From the NCBI GenBank assembly GCA_021307315.1, contig JAJSPD010000060.1, positions 1-64,000 on the forward strand: DNA of 64,000 nt. The letters run 5' to 3'. Position 1 is the first letter of the stretch. Each line of letters starts with the position of its first letter. Position numbers and translations under genes: made by a program. Under the pieces are notes generated by a model, which saw nothing but the letters and a program-made list of their open reading frames with translations, had not been told where the DNA came from and did not search any database. Source of the DNA: Bisporella sp. PMI_857 (Eukaryota; Ascomycota; Leotiomycetes; Helotiales; Helotiaceae). Below are positions 1 to 12,354 of this stretch, piece after piece.

Positions 1-738
1 CAAAAGCATTGGCACATGATGAGAGTTAAGAGGTCAGGTGCTGGCTCTAGTCTGCTTCACCGAATCATCTAGTAGATAAGCACGTAAGAGGGTAGAGACG
101 TTTCTTCTGGAGGGACACCCCACCGCAATCGAAGCATCGCCATTGGAATGTCTTCCGCAACTAAGATTTTCCGCTTTTTAACTTCCGCCTCGGTCATCAG
201 ACTTCACCAATGCACATGTTGCGGTAGCGACGAGCCAATGGGACGCGAAACAACTGGGACAATATTATGAGTCTATCACGACTTCCGTTGAATCTTGGAC
301 TCCGGATATTATGGAATATCGTAATGCACCAACGGAGAATTGAAAATTGCCCTGCCAAATTGGCATTCAGGTGTGGCCGCTGGTAGGTCCATTATAGCAC
401 GTAAACAGTGGGTGTTTGATAATTTCTTCTCTTCTTTCTTTTTTAGCTGCTAGATCTGCTCGCATAACCGTCGGTTACGTATGTCCAAGGAATTAGTCAG
501 CCACTCGTTAGTTAGGAATCAAGGATGATTATCTCTTAAGCGCCCATGGTAACTTCGTGTAACGGTGGGTGAATTGTGTATACGATGTTGTGATAAAGCC
601 CCAGTTGATATCAAGCATAGATACATCACCTGAGACAGAAAAGGGGCGGCGCTCGATGCTGTTTCCGAGCTAAGGCCTTTGTGATATGGTACGGTTAAAG
701 GACCCACCAAAGAGTTGCTAGGCATTTTTGAGGATGTT
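1..738. other. Left edge, no supported gene
   Basis: Open frames here are short and mostly lack an ATG. I see no splice-consistent gene, RNA gene or repeat. The last bases are the 3' flank of the minus-strand gene that ends at 739. Confidence 0.5.
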
Positions 739-1398
739 TTATGTATCTTTGAGCTCATCCAAGACTGGTTGCAAGCGCTGGATTGACTCTCTAATATTGT
801 GTTGAAATTCCGCTGTCTGTCATCAGCAGAAGATAGATATCACAATGCGCAAGCCTACCATCAGGCGTCCCATCAAGCGTTATTGTATGTGTTACTCCAT
901 AAGTATGGAGAGTTGCTGGGCTGCTATTGGCATTCGATTGCTGTGGCAGACGTTGAGGTATCTCGAGTCGAGGATATAGGGACGATTCTGGATAATACGT
1001 ATTAGCTCTAAAGTAGGTATTATATGTGCAAACATACCATGAGAGAAATGTCTGGTATCGTGGTAGAATTTCTGCGGATACAACTCCGGATCTTGTGCCA
1101 GGGAGCAGCTGCCTTGTAGTATAGTCCCTGTTTGGAGAGCACGGCTTACCTCAGGGTCGAACATAACATATGCATTCCCTGGGTCCCCCAGCCAGACCTC
1201 AATCTCACGGGTGACTGGAGTTCCTTGGGGACTAAGGGTAATGAATCTCCCTGTTGCACAGTGATGAGCGCGGTAGCAGGTTAGCTTACTGAAAGCTCGT
1301 GTCCGCGGGGGGAGGTAAAGCATAATGAGAGCAGGATTGCATTCGACCGAGATCGCGTTGGCATGTTCGTCTGGTTTGTGACATTCCGATTATGCTGG
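739..1398 (-). CDS. Unrecognised three-exon gene, 5' end unresolved
   Basis: I do not recognise this protein. Three minus-strand exons join in phase: about 1398-1038 (open upstream of the first in-frame ATG at 1323), 987-859 and 812-739 (TAA). The introns are 50 nt (donor GTATGT, branch-like GCTAATAC, acceptor CCAG) and 46 nt (donor GTAGGC, acceptor ACAG). The middle of the protein contains EIEVWLGDPGNAYVMFDPEV; the C-terminus, SIQRLQPVLDELKDT, looks helical. Codons upstream of 1323 stay open and protein-like (SVECNPALI), so 1323 is probably not the true start and a further 5' exon is likely. No membrane segment or signal peptide is visible. Phase closure across two introns is the main evidence; the function is unknown. 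Confidence 0.45.
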
Positions 1399-1610
1399 GA
1401 CAAGCTAAACCTAAAGGGCACTAGCACCAGCTCCAGCAGCACTTTCCCTGGATTTCAGTCAGGTGACAAAATTCACATGCCGTAAGTGGGGGGCTCTTTC
1501 CACAATCAGCTCCCCATGCCACGCTTGGGGATAAGCCATTTGACCTTTTTTTTCTCCAGTGGATCAGAATTCATGTTACGCACCAATCAAAAGCTGTAGC
1601 GAGCTGAGGG

Positions 1611-1620
1611 TATTTAAATA
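1611..1620 (+). promoter_or_regulatory. TATA-like element upstream of the symporter gene
   Basis: TATTTAAATA lies about 190 bp upstream of the ATG at 1807. It is palindromic, so it could equally serve the minus-strand gene to the left. Position is the only support. Confidence 0.3.
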
Positions 1621-1806
1621 TCTCTTTCGAGCCCAGAGCTAGAAATGGGCTGCTCCGTATTTTCTTCTTTCACAAAAACATTGTCACATTGTCAAATTTT
1701 ACGACACGTTGTGCCTCTCCAACACTAATAATTGAACAGCATTGTAACTCCCCATAGCTGGTCTTCATTCGTCCTCCTGCTATCGACAGCTTCAGCAACA
1801 TCAAAA

Positions 1807-4190
1807 ATGGGTCAACCGTCGACCCAGGCTAGCAATGCCATTATCTACCTTACCTATGGTGCTTTCCTGTGCGTTTACCCCTCTATCATGGGAAGACTAG
1901 AGTTCGAGGACTAATTTAGGCCAGAATCTTTGGCTGCGCTGTAGCTTGGAAATTGAGACATCAGACAAAGGTAAGTCAACAAGACCTAAAACCTCCTCCG
2001 CATTACAAGGAAAGTTTAGTAGACGAAAATTGACCCATTTGCAGGGCGAATTTCTGTCCTCAAATAGGACTCAGACTGGTCAGAAATCTCCTGCTCATGC
2101 CTTGCCTCATCGTGATCATTCACTGAACTGCTATCCATTTGACTTCTATTTCGCATACTTCGAGAAGCATTTCCCGCAAATGAATCTCTCTTTTCGTTGC
2201 TGAAAGCTAAAACTGTATAGCATTTCCACTGGCTTTGAACTTCATCGCGTCGGGTTAGTAAACCAACACCAACATGTTTTATCAACTGCGGCAGAATACA
2301 ATACGCCAACCCAGCAAAAGCATGCCGCATCATCGGCCTTTGAAAGAGAATGAGATGTGAAGAGGTTCGTTACTTAGAGATATGGCGTTGGCTTTCTTTC
2401 AGTCCTCTACCTCGAAATTATCAATATTTCGAGGCAGAGCGGCCAGAGAGAGACAACGCGGCGTCACTACGGGCGCGGAATCAAAGCAGCTACCATAGAT
2501 CCAACTTTAAGCAAGTACTTAAAGAGGCCTTTGGTCCTGCCCAGACGAAGCTGAGATTGCACCGTAAATACTCGAACAAGTTAATGCTTGCGTGGGAAAG
2601 TGTCTGCCGCTTTGAAACCCCCCTTCCCCTCCACGAATCTGATTGCTAATCTTAGATCTGTTCTTACTTGACAGCCCTTGGATCTGGAATTCTTTTTGCA
2701 TACCCTCAGCTAGCGACAATAGCTGGTGTGCAAGGCGTTGTTGTCTACGCTATCGCTTCTGCAGCTCCGCTGATGATATTTGCAACGCTCGGCCCTATCA
2801 TTAGGAAAAAGTGCCCTGAAGGTTTCGTCTTGCCAGAATGGACCCGACAACGCTATGGGATCGCAGCTGCGATTTATCTCAGTGCTTTGACGCTCATCAC
2901 GATGTTTCTCTATATGGTTGCTGAGCTTTCTGCTCTGGGGCAGGTCGTGACTGCTTTGACTGGGATGGATGGTCTTCCTGTGATCGTCGTCCAGTGTGTT
3001 GTTACCACTATCTACACATGTGAGACCAACTGAGGTACTTTCAAAGCATGGCTGATTTAGTATAGCTCTTGGAGGATTTAAAATATCTTTCATCACGGAC
3101 AACATTCAAGGTGCCCTTGTCGTGGGTCTCGGTTGGTCATTATCTTCAAGTTGGATTGTATGAACTAACTTGAATAGTAATCATTGCTACCATTTCCATC
3201 GGCGTCGAGACCGAAATCGACAAAAGCCTAGTTGACTCTTCTGGACTTTTAGACGCAAGCCTTCTCGGCTGGCAACTTCTTTATATCCTCCCGGTCGCTA
3301 TCCTGACAAACGACTTCTTCCTCTCGCAATTCTGGATTCGCACTTTCGCCTCGAAGACTGATAGGGACCTCTGGATCGGCGTTTCCATTGCAGCCATTGC
3401 AACCCTTATCATCGTTACACTCGTAGGCTCTACCGGTCTCCTTGCGACATGGACAGGCGTCTTTGATCCTAACAATCCAGAGCAAGACGGAAGTGTGGCC
3501 TTCTTCTATCTAATCAATGAGCTACCCGCTTGGACTGTCGGCTTCGTACTCGTCATGGTCGTTTCTCTTAGCACCGCTGCTTTTGACTCCTTCCAATCCG
3601 CCATGGTCTCCACATTTTCCAACGACTTTTGTCGCAACAAGCTCAACATCTGGGTCATCCGCGGTCTTGTGGTGCTGATCATCTTCCCTGTTGTAGTCAT
3701 CGCCCTCAAGGCGCCATCCATCTTGCAAATCTATCTAATCTCCGATTTGGTCTCCGCCTCCACGATTCCAGTGCTGGTCCTCGGACTCAGTGATCGTTTG
3801 TACTGGTGGCGCGGTTTCGAGGTTATCGTAGGTGGCCTTGGAGGCATCCTCACTGTCTTCATCTTCGGTACAATCTACTATGGCAACGCACTCGATGGTG
3901 GGAAGCTCATCCTGCTGGAGAACGGACTTTACGCCAACGACTGGAGCGCCTTTGGGGCCTTCGTCGCCGCGCCGATCGGAGGACTGCTCTGGGGCTTCGG
4001 AGCCTGTGCGTTGAGACTCGCAGTTCACTTCATGATTGCGAAGGTTAAGGGGAGGCGATTTGATGCATTAGATCGCCCAGCGTACTTGCGCCATCAGGTT
4101 GAGGGCGGCAACGAGTATGCTGAAGACGACGAGGTTCATGTCGCTAGAGATGGTCTTGTAACTGTGGATCATAAGGGCAAGTTCTTTTGA
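1807..4190 (+). CDS. DUR3-like sodium:solute symporter (urea-transporter subgroup)
   Basis: Integral plasma-membrane symporter of the SSS family, most like the fungal DUR3-like subgroup. The substrate (urea, polyamine or another solute) cannot be read from sequence. Seven exons close in phase: 1807-1872, 1920-1970, 2045-2078, 2221-2253, 2675-3019, 3066-3131, 3178-4190, giving 535 residues. Recognisable segments are LTYGAFL near the N-terminus, PLALNFIAS, GILFAYPQLATIAGVQG, MFLYMVAELSALGQ and VVSLSTAAFDSFQSAM, with about a dozen hydrophobic spans and a short charged cytosolic tail. Yeast Dur3 is longer (about 735 residues), so this is a compact relative. Two donors are non-consensus (GTTTAC after exon 1, GTCAGA after exon 3) and intron 4 is long (421 nt), so the small N-terminal exons are the least certain part of the model. 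Confidence 0.85.
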
Positions 4191-5016
4191 GCCTGTGATT
4201 GGTCCGCAGCTCAGAAGCAGAGTGATCAAGAGAGATTGAAGAGGACGAAGTAGAAAGTGGTGGGGGCTGAAATGGTTGGTGACGTGGGTGTGTACAAATT
4301 TGATTCATGGTGATAGTGAGCTGTTCAACAAGCATATATATTCGATACAGGGAAAGATACCGAGTAATTTTTGAAGGTGATCCACAAGCACATATGAGAA
4401 CGTTTTTTACTAAATGACCCCGATGCATGCTGTCCTGTCACATGGTTCTATTCTCGCCATCCACAGAACTGCAACACGTCCCATACCGAAAATACTGTTC
4501 ACGAGAACCGCTTCCTGTAAAGTTAGAAGTCTTCATTTGAACCAGAGCCCCATTCATTCACAGTCTCATTCTATTCAAGCGCGTCCCATCAAGATGGAAA
4601 GTGAACTAAGGATTATAATCCCGGCTCTGTGTACATATTTTAACGCTTCGTAAAGGATGTTTCAGGCAGTCACTAGCCGAGGGGTTCGTGGAACGTGGCT
4701 AATGTTTCGAGAGATTGGCATGGGCTTGTACACTGAACAAGTCTTCGGCCCTCTATTTCCTCTCTTACCACTCTTTTGATGTCCATTCCCTGAAACCTCA
4801 CTTGAAATCTTGGGGAAGCAATATATCGTGACCGTCAAACTCGTCACCATTACCTTGGATACGCTGGTATACCCGGTGTGGATAGATTCAAGACGAAAAC
4901 TCAAGCACGCATGTCTGCAGAGTGCATGCTGCGCAATTTCATTATACAGCAGGCTCACGTCACTCACCTTCTCACAGCATGAGCCGAGACGGAGCCGTTC
5001 ATCATAATTTTCATTG
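4191..5016. other. Intergenic, convergent 3' flanks
   Basis: This lies between the ends of two convergent genes. Reading frames are short and I saw no repeat or RNA gene. It presumably holds the 3' UTRs. Confidence 0.5.
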
Positions 5017-5928
5017 CTATACTTCCAAATCCTGTAGTACGCCGACGCACCAATCCCGCGGAAACTCCATTCCCCAGCCTTCGACCAGCCTTCTGAGCTC
5101 CTCCTCCCGTCCGGGAACAACATGCACGAACACCCGGTCGCCGCGCGACATGTCCGGCTCGCTATGCATGGCGGGCTCGCCGTCACACGCGTTATACCCA
5201 TCAACCCGGAACACCACGACCTCGCCGCTCCCCACGTCCACGGTCTCGAGACGCTCGTCGTCAATGGCGGCAGCGAGTTCGTGCCGAACAGATTCCGCCA
5301 TGTCGGCGCACCCGAGGCACCGAAAGGAGGTGCACACGTGATCCGGCCCGACGGCGTAGTGGCCTTTTTTCTGGCGGAGCAGCTTGTGGGAGGTGGAGAT
5401 GGAAGAATATAATTCCCGTCCCCGCTGGCCATCTACCAAGAATCTCGTTCCTGGGCCGATGAGGGCGGTGGCTAGCTTCCAGCTCGAGGGCTTCATTTCC
5501 ACTTCCAGCTTTCCTCTTTGGAAAGGATTTTTCTTTTTCTTCTCTCCATCGTCTATATTCGGCGATACTGAGGAGGGGAAGTCAGCGTCGAAAAATCTCC
5601 GATCGACATGCCATCTTGGGATATCAAAGTCATGATTCGCCTTTTGAGCACGGATGCTGAGACAGTAGTGAGTCAGGTGGGACTCGGCCATGAAGTTGTG
5701 CAGGAAGGTCAGGAAAGGGAGGAGAAGATCAAGGATGGAGCCGGTATTGGGAATGAAGGTGCCTCGGGTCCATGTGTGATAAGATTGTGGGAGGGAGAAA
5801 GGATTCAAGGGCGACCCAACGTAGGACCATGTTGAGGAGAGTTGGAGCTGTAGTGCTGGGATGGGGGCAGCGGAAGTGGTATAGCGGAAGATTTTGAAGT
5901 CTGGGGAGGAAGCGGAGGGTGTGGTCAT
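5017..5928 (-). CDS. Single-exon fungal protein with HxD...H pattern
   Basis: Uncharacterised 303-residue protein, intact from the ATG at 5928 to the TAG at 5017, no intron needed. A hydrophobic helical stretch at residues 62-82 is followed by IPRWHVDRRFF (H107, D109), then LIGPGTRFL around residues 156-164, and HSEPDMSRGDRVFVHV with H255. The order HxD, then GPGT-hydrophobic, then H(S)xP resembles the DUF1826-type arrangement, which has a double-stranded beta-helix/2-oxoglutarate-oxygenase-like logic. That similarity is by eye only. There is a lysine-rich loop at 130-134. No signal peptide is evident; the 62-82 stretch is moderately hydrophobic but followed by soluble-looking sequence. An Fe(II)-dependent enzyme is a hypothesis, not a call. 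Confidence 0.75.
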   Translation of the reverse strand: MTTPSASSPDFKIFRYTTSAAPIPALQLQLSSTWSYVGSPLNPFSLPQSYHTWTRGTFIPNTGSILDLLLPFLTFLHNFMAESHLTHYCLSIRAQKANHDFDIPRWHVDRRFFDADFPSSVSPNIDDGEKKKKNPFQRGKLEVEMKPSSWKLATALIGPGTRFLVDGQRGRELYSSISTSHKLLRQKKGHYAVGPDHVCTSFRCLGCADMAESVRHELAAAIDDERLETVDVGSGEVVVFRVDGYNACDGEPAMHSEPDMSRGDRVFVHVVPGREEELRRLVEGWGMEFPRDWCVGVLQDLEV

Positions 5929-6669
5929 CTTAAGGAGTGGAAGACATGAGGATGACGGAGGAGGACAAGCAGAGAAAATGGGGGTCAGTAAGCTGGAAGG
6001 AGGAATGGGTATGTAATAAGTAGGCAGCTAACACATGGAATAAAGACCAAATAACATGCATCAAATCAGACCCGGGAAGAGATGCCAACTGGGGGGGTGG
6101 AATCCCAGTCCCCTCCACTCCGGAATTAGCTGCCGTGATGCTCGGGCCCGATGAGGGTAGGTGCACGTGACGATGAGCTTGGCAGATGCGATTCTCGGCG
6201 ACTTTGACCTTTGTAACCTTCCTCTTTGATTTGATGACTTGCATATATCACTCACTTGCCCACATGTTGGGAAAAGATAATAACGGTCGCCAGTAGAGGA
6301 CAGATTAATCAATCGTGCACTCTATCCTGAGGCTAGCGACGATGAGCCTCTCTCGGGCTGTTGATCGCAGCGATGGTGCAATCAACGCCCGCATAAAAAC
6401 AGGTTCTTTTTCCACCCCCAAGAGATGACTCAGGCCGAGCCGATGGTCAACGCCAAATGCGATAACGAGTCGTCTATTGCGAACAGCGAAAAAGGTTTGA
6501 AAAGAAATCAGTTAAAGTAAAAGACTCGCCATCTTTGCTTCTCAACCGATTTTCTTCTCTTGTTGCAACAATTAAGGCACAAGCAAGAGGTCGCTTTCAT
6601 CGTTTCCACCAATTAGCTCATTTCAGTTAGCAAATTTTATTCATTGTTTCTTTGTATTTCGTCGCGATC
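5929..6669. other. Divergent promoter region
   Basis: About 740 bp between divergently transcribed genes (minus-strand start at 5928, plus-strand start at 6670). The final 150 bp before the ABC-F start are T-rich on the plus strand, as in fungal leaders. I found no clear TATA box. Confidence 0.5.
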
Positions 6670-9171
6670 ATGACATCGGTCGAAGAATCCGCGAGCACCA
6701 TCCTGGTATCCACAAAACAGACGAGATTCCACATCGAGAATCCAGTGTACCAAGAGGTAAGACCATGGGAAACGACGGCTCGACATGTTCTAATCCGGAG
6801 CAGCTTGATATCGCGGGGCTCAGCATCACCGTGACTTCAGGTGATAAAGCAGGCGCCAAGGCAAAAGGCAAAGCACGTTCAGAAGGTCTCGAAATCCTTG
6901 CGAATGCGGATCTGAAGCTCAAAGCCGGTGTTCATTACGCCTTGATCGGGCGGAATGGAACAGGCAAGTCCAGTAAGTTGAGTTCGTGAGAGCGCGGGAC
7001 GAACCGATGTGCTTCCTGAATGGGACACCACGAACCCAAATCACATTCTAAGCTGCCTACGTTAGAATCGTGGCACTGACATATCACCAGCGATATTGAA
7101 AGCCGTGGCTGAGAAACTGATTCCTGGAATCCCGCTTCAAACGAGGATTGCGATTCTACAGCAGACCTCGGTCGAGCAGAAACCTGGCCAAGGCGAATCG
7201 GCACCTGTGGTGACAGGTGGTCAACTATCAGTCCTGGAAACAGTCATTGATAGAGCGACATCCAGGAGCGAGATTCAACAGGAGATTGATGGTGTGCTTC
7301 CTGCTTCCAAAGTTTGCTTGCACCTGTTGATTGCGTTTAGTTCTTTCAAAGGCCGTTGAGAGTCAAGGGAGTCCTTATGCTCCTCTACGTGCTTTACGGC
7401 AAGTGCATCATGAGCGTCTGAAGAAGGAGCTATTTGAGCATGACAAAAATGCGAGACTGCGAAGTGGCGCCAGGGGAATGGCTGCTCGGAAAGCTTTAAC
7501 TGCATTTGAGAAGAAAGTCGCAGAGTCAGCAGGACGGTGAGAGAGCTAAGTGATAACTTTTTTTTTTTTCGTGACTGACATGAAGAAAGTCTGGAGCAGA
7601 AGGATGAGGATATTGATGAAGAGACCTTGAAGGAAGAAACACATGCTACAAGTGACCTTCTTGCAGATCTGCAATCACAACTTGAGCCTGCAAGGATCGC
7701 AGAGATTGAAGTCAAGGCCAGAAGCATCCTCTCCGGCTTAGGCTTTCCCAAGACCTTCCTTGATACGCCTGTCTCTACACTTTCTGGAGGCTGGCGAATG
7801 CGGACGAACTTAGCCGCATGCCTCCTTCAACCAACAGATGTCTTGATTCTGGATGAACCTACCAACTTTCTTGATTTGCTAGGCATCATCTGGTTACAAC
7901 GCTACCTGATCCAGCTTCGAGAAGATGGCCCAAATCCACCAACCGTGGTGATCGTCTCCCACGACCGAGATTTCATCAATACTGTCTGTCAAGAACTCAT
8001 CATCCTGCGTGACCAGACGCTCACATATTTCCGCGGCGTTCTCGATGTCTATGAGAGTACCATGCGCGAGAAAAAGCTGTATCTAGGCAAGATGCGAGAC
8101 GCACAAGAGAAACAAAAGGCTCACATACAGCAAACCATCCAGCAGAATATCAAGCAAGGAAAAGCAGCCGGTGATGAAAACAAGCTCAGGCAAGCAAAGT
8201 CACGACAGAAGAAGCTAGACGATCGCATGGGCATGAATCGATCAGCTACTGGTGGGAGGTTCAAGCTCAACCGCGATCTGGTGGGCTATCATCTTCGTTC
8301 AAGAGACGACATTGAAATCCCCGTCGACGAAAAGGGAGTCTCGATTTTCCTGCCTGATGCTCCTGACCTGCGGTTCCCGGGACCTTTAGTCTCGCTCGAG
8401 AAAGTCACGTTCCGCTATCCGGCGAAGAAAGGCGTTGTGGCGCCAACGGTGCTGCAAGACATCGATATCTCCATCCATATGGGAGACCGCGTCGGGGTCG
8501 TCGGCCTCAACGGTTGCGGCAAATCCACGCTGATCAAACTGTTGACCGACGCGACGAAAGCTACCAAGGGAACCGTGAGCCGCCATCCGCGGCTACGCAT
8601 GGGATACTACTCCCAACACGCAGTCGAGGAACTGCAAGCGTTAGGCCGAGCGGAGCCTGCGCTCACAGCCTTAGCCCTCACGACCCGCGATGTAGAAGGC
8701 GAGCTCGATGAAGGCGAACTCCGCGGTCTGCTGGGAAGCCTCGGCCTCTCCGGCCGGACAGCAAGCGACGTGCCCCTGACGAAGCTATCAGGAGGACAGC
8801 TCGTGAGATTAGCGCTCGCGAGATTGCTCTGGAAATCCCCGCAGCTGCTGGTCCTCGATGAAATCACCACCCACCTGGACTTCCACACGGTGACCGCATT
8901 AGCGGACTCGCTGAGCTCGTGGAACGGCGCGGTGGTGGTGGTCAGCCACGATCGGTTCCTGGTCCGGAGGGTGGTAGAAGGGAAGAAGATAAGAAGTGGC
9001 GGTGGTGGAGAGGAAGGGGAGAGTGAGAGCGAGGAGGAGGACGAGGAGGAGGCGCCCAGGAAGCGGACGGTGTTTTTGCTGAAGGCGGGTGAGCTCAAGG
9101 TGCTGGAGAATGGCGTGCAGGCTTTTGAGGACTCGCTGGAGAAGAGAGTCAATAAGCTTATGGGAGGCTAA
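6670..9171 (+). CDS. ABC-F family ATPase (Gcn20/ABCF-like)
   Basis: Cytosolic twin-ATPase ABC protein without membrane segments. Proteins of this class act on ribosomes or in translation control; Gcn20 is the best-known fungal member, but orthology is not established. Five exons close in phase: 6670-6756, 6804-6972, 7091-7291, 7341-7536, 7590-9171, giving 744 residues, close to Gcn20 length. Walker A1 GRNGTGKST is at 78-86, signature LSGGW at about 282 and Walker B ILDEPTNFLD at about 303-312. The inter-domain arm is rich in Lys/Gln/Glu (about 375-430). Walker A2 GLNGCGKST is at 523-531, signature LSGGQ at about 617 and H-loop VSHDR follows. The second Walker B reads LVLDEITTHLD instead of the usual DEPTNHLD. 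A Gly/Glu/Ser-rich acidic insertion lies near the C-terminus. Confidence 0.92.
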
Positions 9172-12100
9172 GAGCGTATCGTTCCAATAAATGCAAGGAG
9201 TGATTCATGTTCGATTTTGCTTCGTTGTCTATGAGTGCCAACTTAAATATGAAGGCAATGTGGAAACTCGTCTAAGATATATCATTCACATCATCATACC
9301 AGTTGACACCATGAGGCTATAACATCGCCAACCCTATGCGATATAGCAAACAGACATAGAGTACCGGTGGCTTTTCCATAACATCTACAGAGCTTCTAAT
9401 TAGATCGCTGGATAATCTGATGAAAATACGCTAACTCTACTCACGAACCACCTACCCTTACCGTATAGCATAGTCAATTTTTGAGGTCTGCCGGTAACAT
9501 ACCCAGATTCCAACAGAAGAGGTTCGAGAACTCTACTATGTTCAGCTACAAATCACGCACAGACATGGGCCAGCTGATAGTTCAAATACTATTTGCTCTG
9601 TGGTAGGCGGCACAACTGTGACGGGTTTCGGTAGCACCCGTATCCAACCAAAAAACGGCGCTTCGTGTTGTGTATGCGATATGGGGACATGTCTCCAGGA
9701 CTCAAATGCTCAGGCTAGCAAATCAAACGTATCGCATTTGGGAAAAATCATTTTTGTTGCACGTCGCAAATACCGGCAACTATCTTTCGCACATTTTTCT
9801 CGGCCGCCGAATCAGATGGCAATCGTTGTGCAACGCCATTTCCTGTTGCATGTCGGGCCGACAGGGGAGGTGACGGGGACAACATCGGATTGTGTCCGAG
9901 CCGACATCTTCTCGCCCGCTTAGATGAGCCACTTAATTCTTAGGACGGGGGACCTCGCTAGGTGATCTTCATGTGGCTGAACAAGGAACATAGGGAGAGG
10001 AGAGCTGTTCGGGAGATAGGTGTTGTACAGTGTGGCGCATTGTGGTACGGTGTAGTACACCAGCGGGATGGCCGTGATGCTGTGTAAACGTGGATAGCGG
10101 AGAAGCTGTTGATTGGATTCGAGCCAAGCTGTTTTCTTATAGTTGGCCTATCGAATGTCGATCGATTTCTTGTTGCATGTCGAGAATATGCTGCCACCCG
10201 CGGTGAGGCAAGAGGCTCGAGAGTTGAGTTGGAAAATCTTGATGTGGTAGACGCCAAGCTGAAGGAGCTGTAATAGTCTATGCTGACCGAAGCAGAAGAG
10301 CAAGGCATGGAAAGAGGCCCCAATGATTACTTTACCATACGTAGACCCTTCTGCTTGCAATTCGTGCTACTCCAGCGACGTGGGACAAATATATGCACTT
10401 GGAAATACACACATTGCTGTACTTCAGCCTTCAGATGGCGCAGTCTGCATAATGCGCTTTCTTTTGGCAATCCTGCACTTTCCCGTTGACCATATAGATG
10501 GGATTTCTAGAGCTGGCAACAGATCTTCCCTTCATAGACAACGAATCATATTCGAAATGGAAACAACGCGAAGTCTTTGTTGCGCGTCTTCATGGTCCCA
10601 GTGGCGCTGTACCGAGATGTAGTGTACGAGCAGGCTGCCGATGGACATAAAAAGCTGCCTAAAATTAACCGACGCCTTAGAATACTCGTTACAACTAAGT
10701 TAACAACGGCAAATTCTTATAAAAATGAGGGATAATAATTGTTTATCAGTATTTAATTGCTGTCGATGAACCTTTTAAAATCTCAGATTAATCGCTTTGC
10801 TAGTTATTGATATATTCTTCATTGATAGCTAAACACTGTCTTGCTTATATAATTCTTATGCACCTTTCTTTTGTCCACTGGAGGAGTAGGGTGACACAAG
10901 GGCGAGTGATGAGGTCCACTTATTTGCTCACCAGCTTGAGCTACATATGTTATGCGGCTACTATGCTTCCTGATAACCAATCAAACCATGATTTCATTCA
11001 AGTAGCTACTTCTCGTTGCGTAAAGAATCTGAAAGACATAAAGACTTGGGGAAGATATAATGGAGAACTTGGAGCCAAATAGTTTTTAGCGGCGTTAACA
11101 TTATATATTACACTGATCCCCTTGATCCATACCTGCTTGAAGTCCAGGATAAATGGTGTATCGCTGTCCATCATCCAGATTCACTTGCCCTGGATAGACG
11201 AAGAGAGCAAATGTTCTAATACAAAGAGAGAAAACTGGATTAGGGATACCATACACTTATTATGAGGCACGATGGAGGATAGAGTGCAACAACCCTGGCT
11301 GTAAACTCTTCTCTGGAAATGGAATTAGCATAGAAACCAAACAACATTGCATTGAATTGGTGGAGAAAAAAAAAGAAGAAAACGCATAAAAGGATGCAAC
11401 TACATCACGTGCCCCACCCTTTTCTTAGAAACACGATTGCTGAGAAAACAACTTTATCTGATGATCAAACCAGCGCGAGTCTGCAAATGGTAGTTCAAAT
11501 CCGGACAAAAAGGTTTGCGTCGTTGCTTCCAAGCAAACAGTTCTGCGGGTGTGGCCCTTTTCTGATGCAGCTTTTGTTTGAGTTGCGCGGTGCGTGTTAC
11601 CGCTCACGGGAGGCAGTCGAACACCAACTGCTAGGCCACGAACCCGATAAATTGGATCTCTCAAGATGAGACGGTATTTTTGGCGACCCAGAAATTGAGT
11701 GTACACCCTGGCCCCGGTCGAACTGACCGTCTGCACGTTGTTGACAACAAATCTCGCGGATACTTTAGAACTTGAAGATTGAGCGAGCCCAGGTACGGCG
11801 CAGAATGACCAAGCTGTTCAGGCTAAGATTGATATGCTACTTTGTGGGAGATACGAGGCATTGTTCGAAATAGGCTGAACATGAAGCTTTTGATACAGCG
11901 ACAGGACTTTGTGGTTATTCTCTGGCAGCCCAAGCACCCAAGCATGGAGGGTCTGAAACAAGAAGGCGTCAGACGGCTAAAGAGACCAATAATAAGGGGA
12001 GATGAAGGTTGTCCCGCCATGGATGCGTGTCTATTGCGAGTAGATACCGTATGATCTCATCTCGTCAGGGTCCATGTGTGATTACAGGACAGGATTGCAC

Positions 12101-12315
12101 TCGTGCGTTCAATCTCCGCATCGTGGGAAATTCGTCGCTTGGTGTGGCACCAAACTACTGGCAGTCATGGCATGAAGGGGCCTGGCAACCCACGCATGTG
12201 AGTACCCGCGCACACGTGTCGTAATGTCGGGGGAGAGGGGGGGGGCTTCGAGCCAGATTGAACAGTGGGAATAAGTGACAGGTCATTAAATAATATTTCA
12301 TGGGGGGGGGCAAAT
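9172..12315. other. Long gene-poor stretch
   Basis: Over 3 kb without a frame I can support as coding. Several open frames exist (for example 9600-9923), but they start at non-ATG codons and lack protein-like composition. Sequence around 10650-10810 is AT-rich. I saw no terminal repeats and no recognisable transposase or reverse-transcriptase frames. Confidence 0.4.
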
Positions 12316-12354
12316 ATGATGATGATGATGATGATGATGACGATGATGATGATG
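12316..12354 (+). repeat. ATG/GAT trinucleotide microsatellite beside a G9 run
   Basis: About thirteen tandem ATG units with a single T-to-C interruption near 12341, preceded at 12302-12310 by nine G. It is not part of a supported gene. Confidence 0.9.

Noticed and set aside
8607..9152. 181-codon antisense frame in the ABC-F gene
   Set aside because: It mirrors the GC-rich, acidic-codon end of the ABC-F reading frame; Ser/Pro-rich antisense of Glu/Arg codons.
9600..9923. 107-codon frame in the gene-poor stretch
   Set aside because: Starts at a non-ATG codon, no splice support, and an overlapping frame of similar length exists.
9840..10190. Short repeated GTTGCATGTCG motif
   Set aside because: Occurs a few times in the window without consistent flanks or spacing; likely chance.
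11490..11515. Possible tRNA T-loop (TAGTTCAAATCC)
   Set aside because: No matching acceptor stem or anticodon arm could be found around it.
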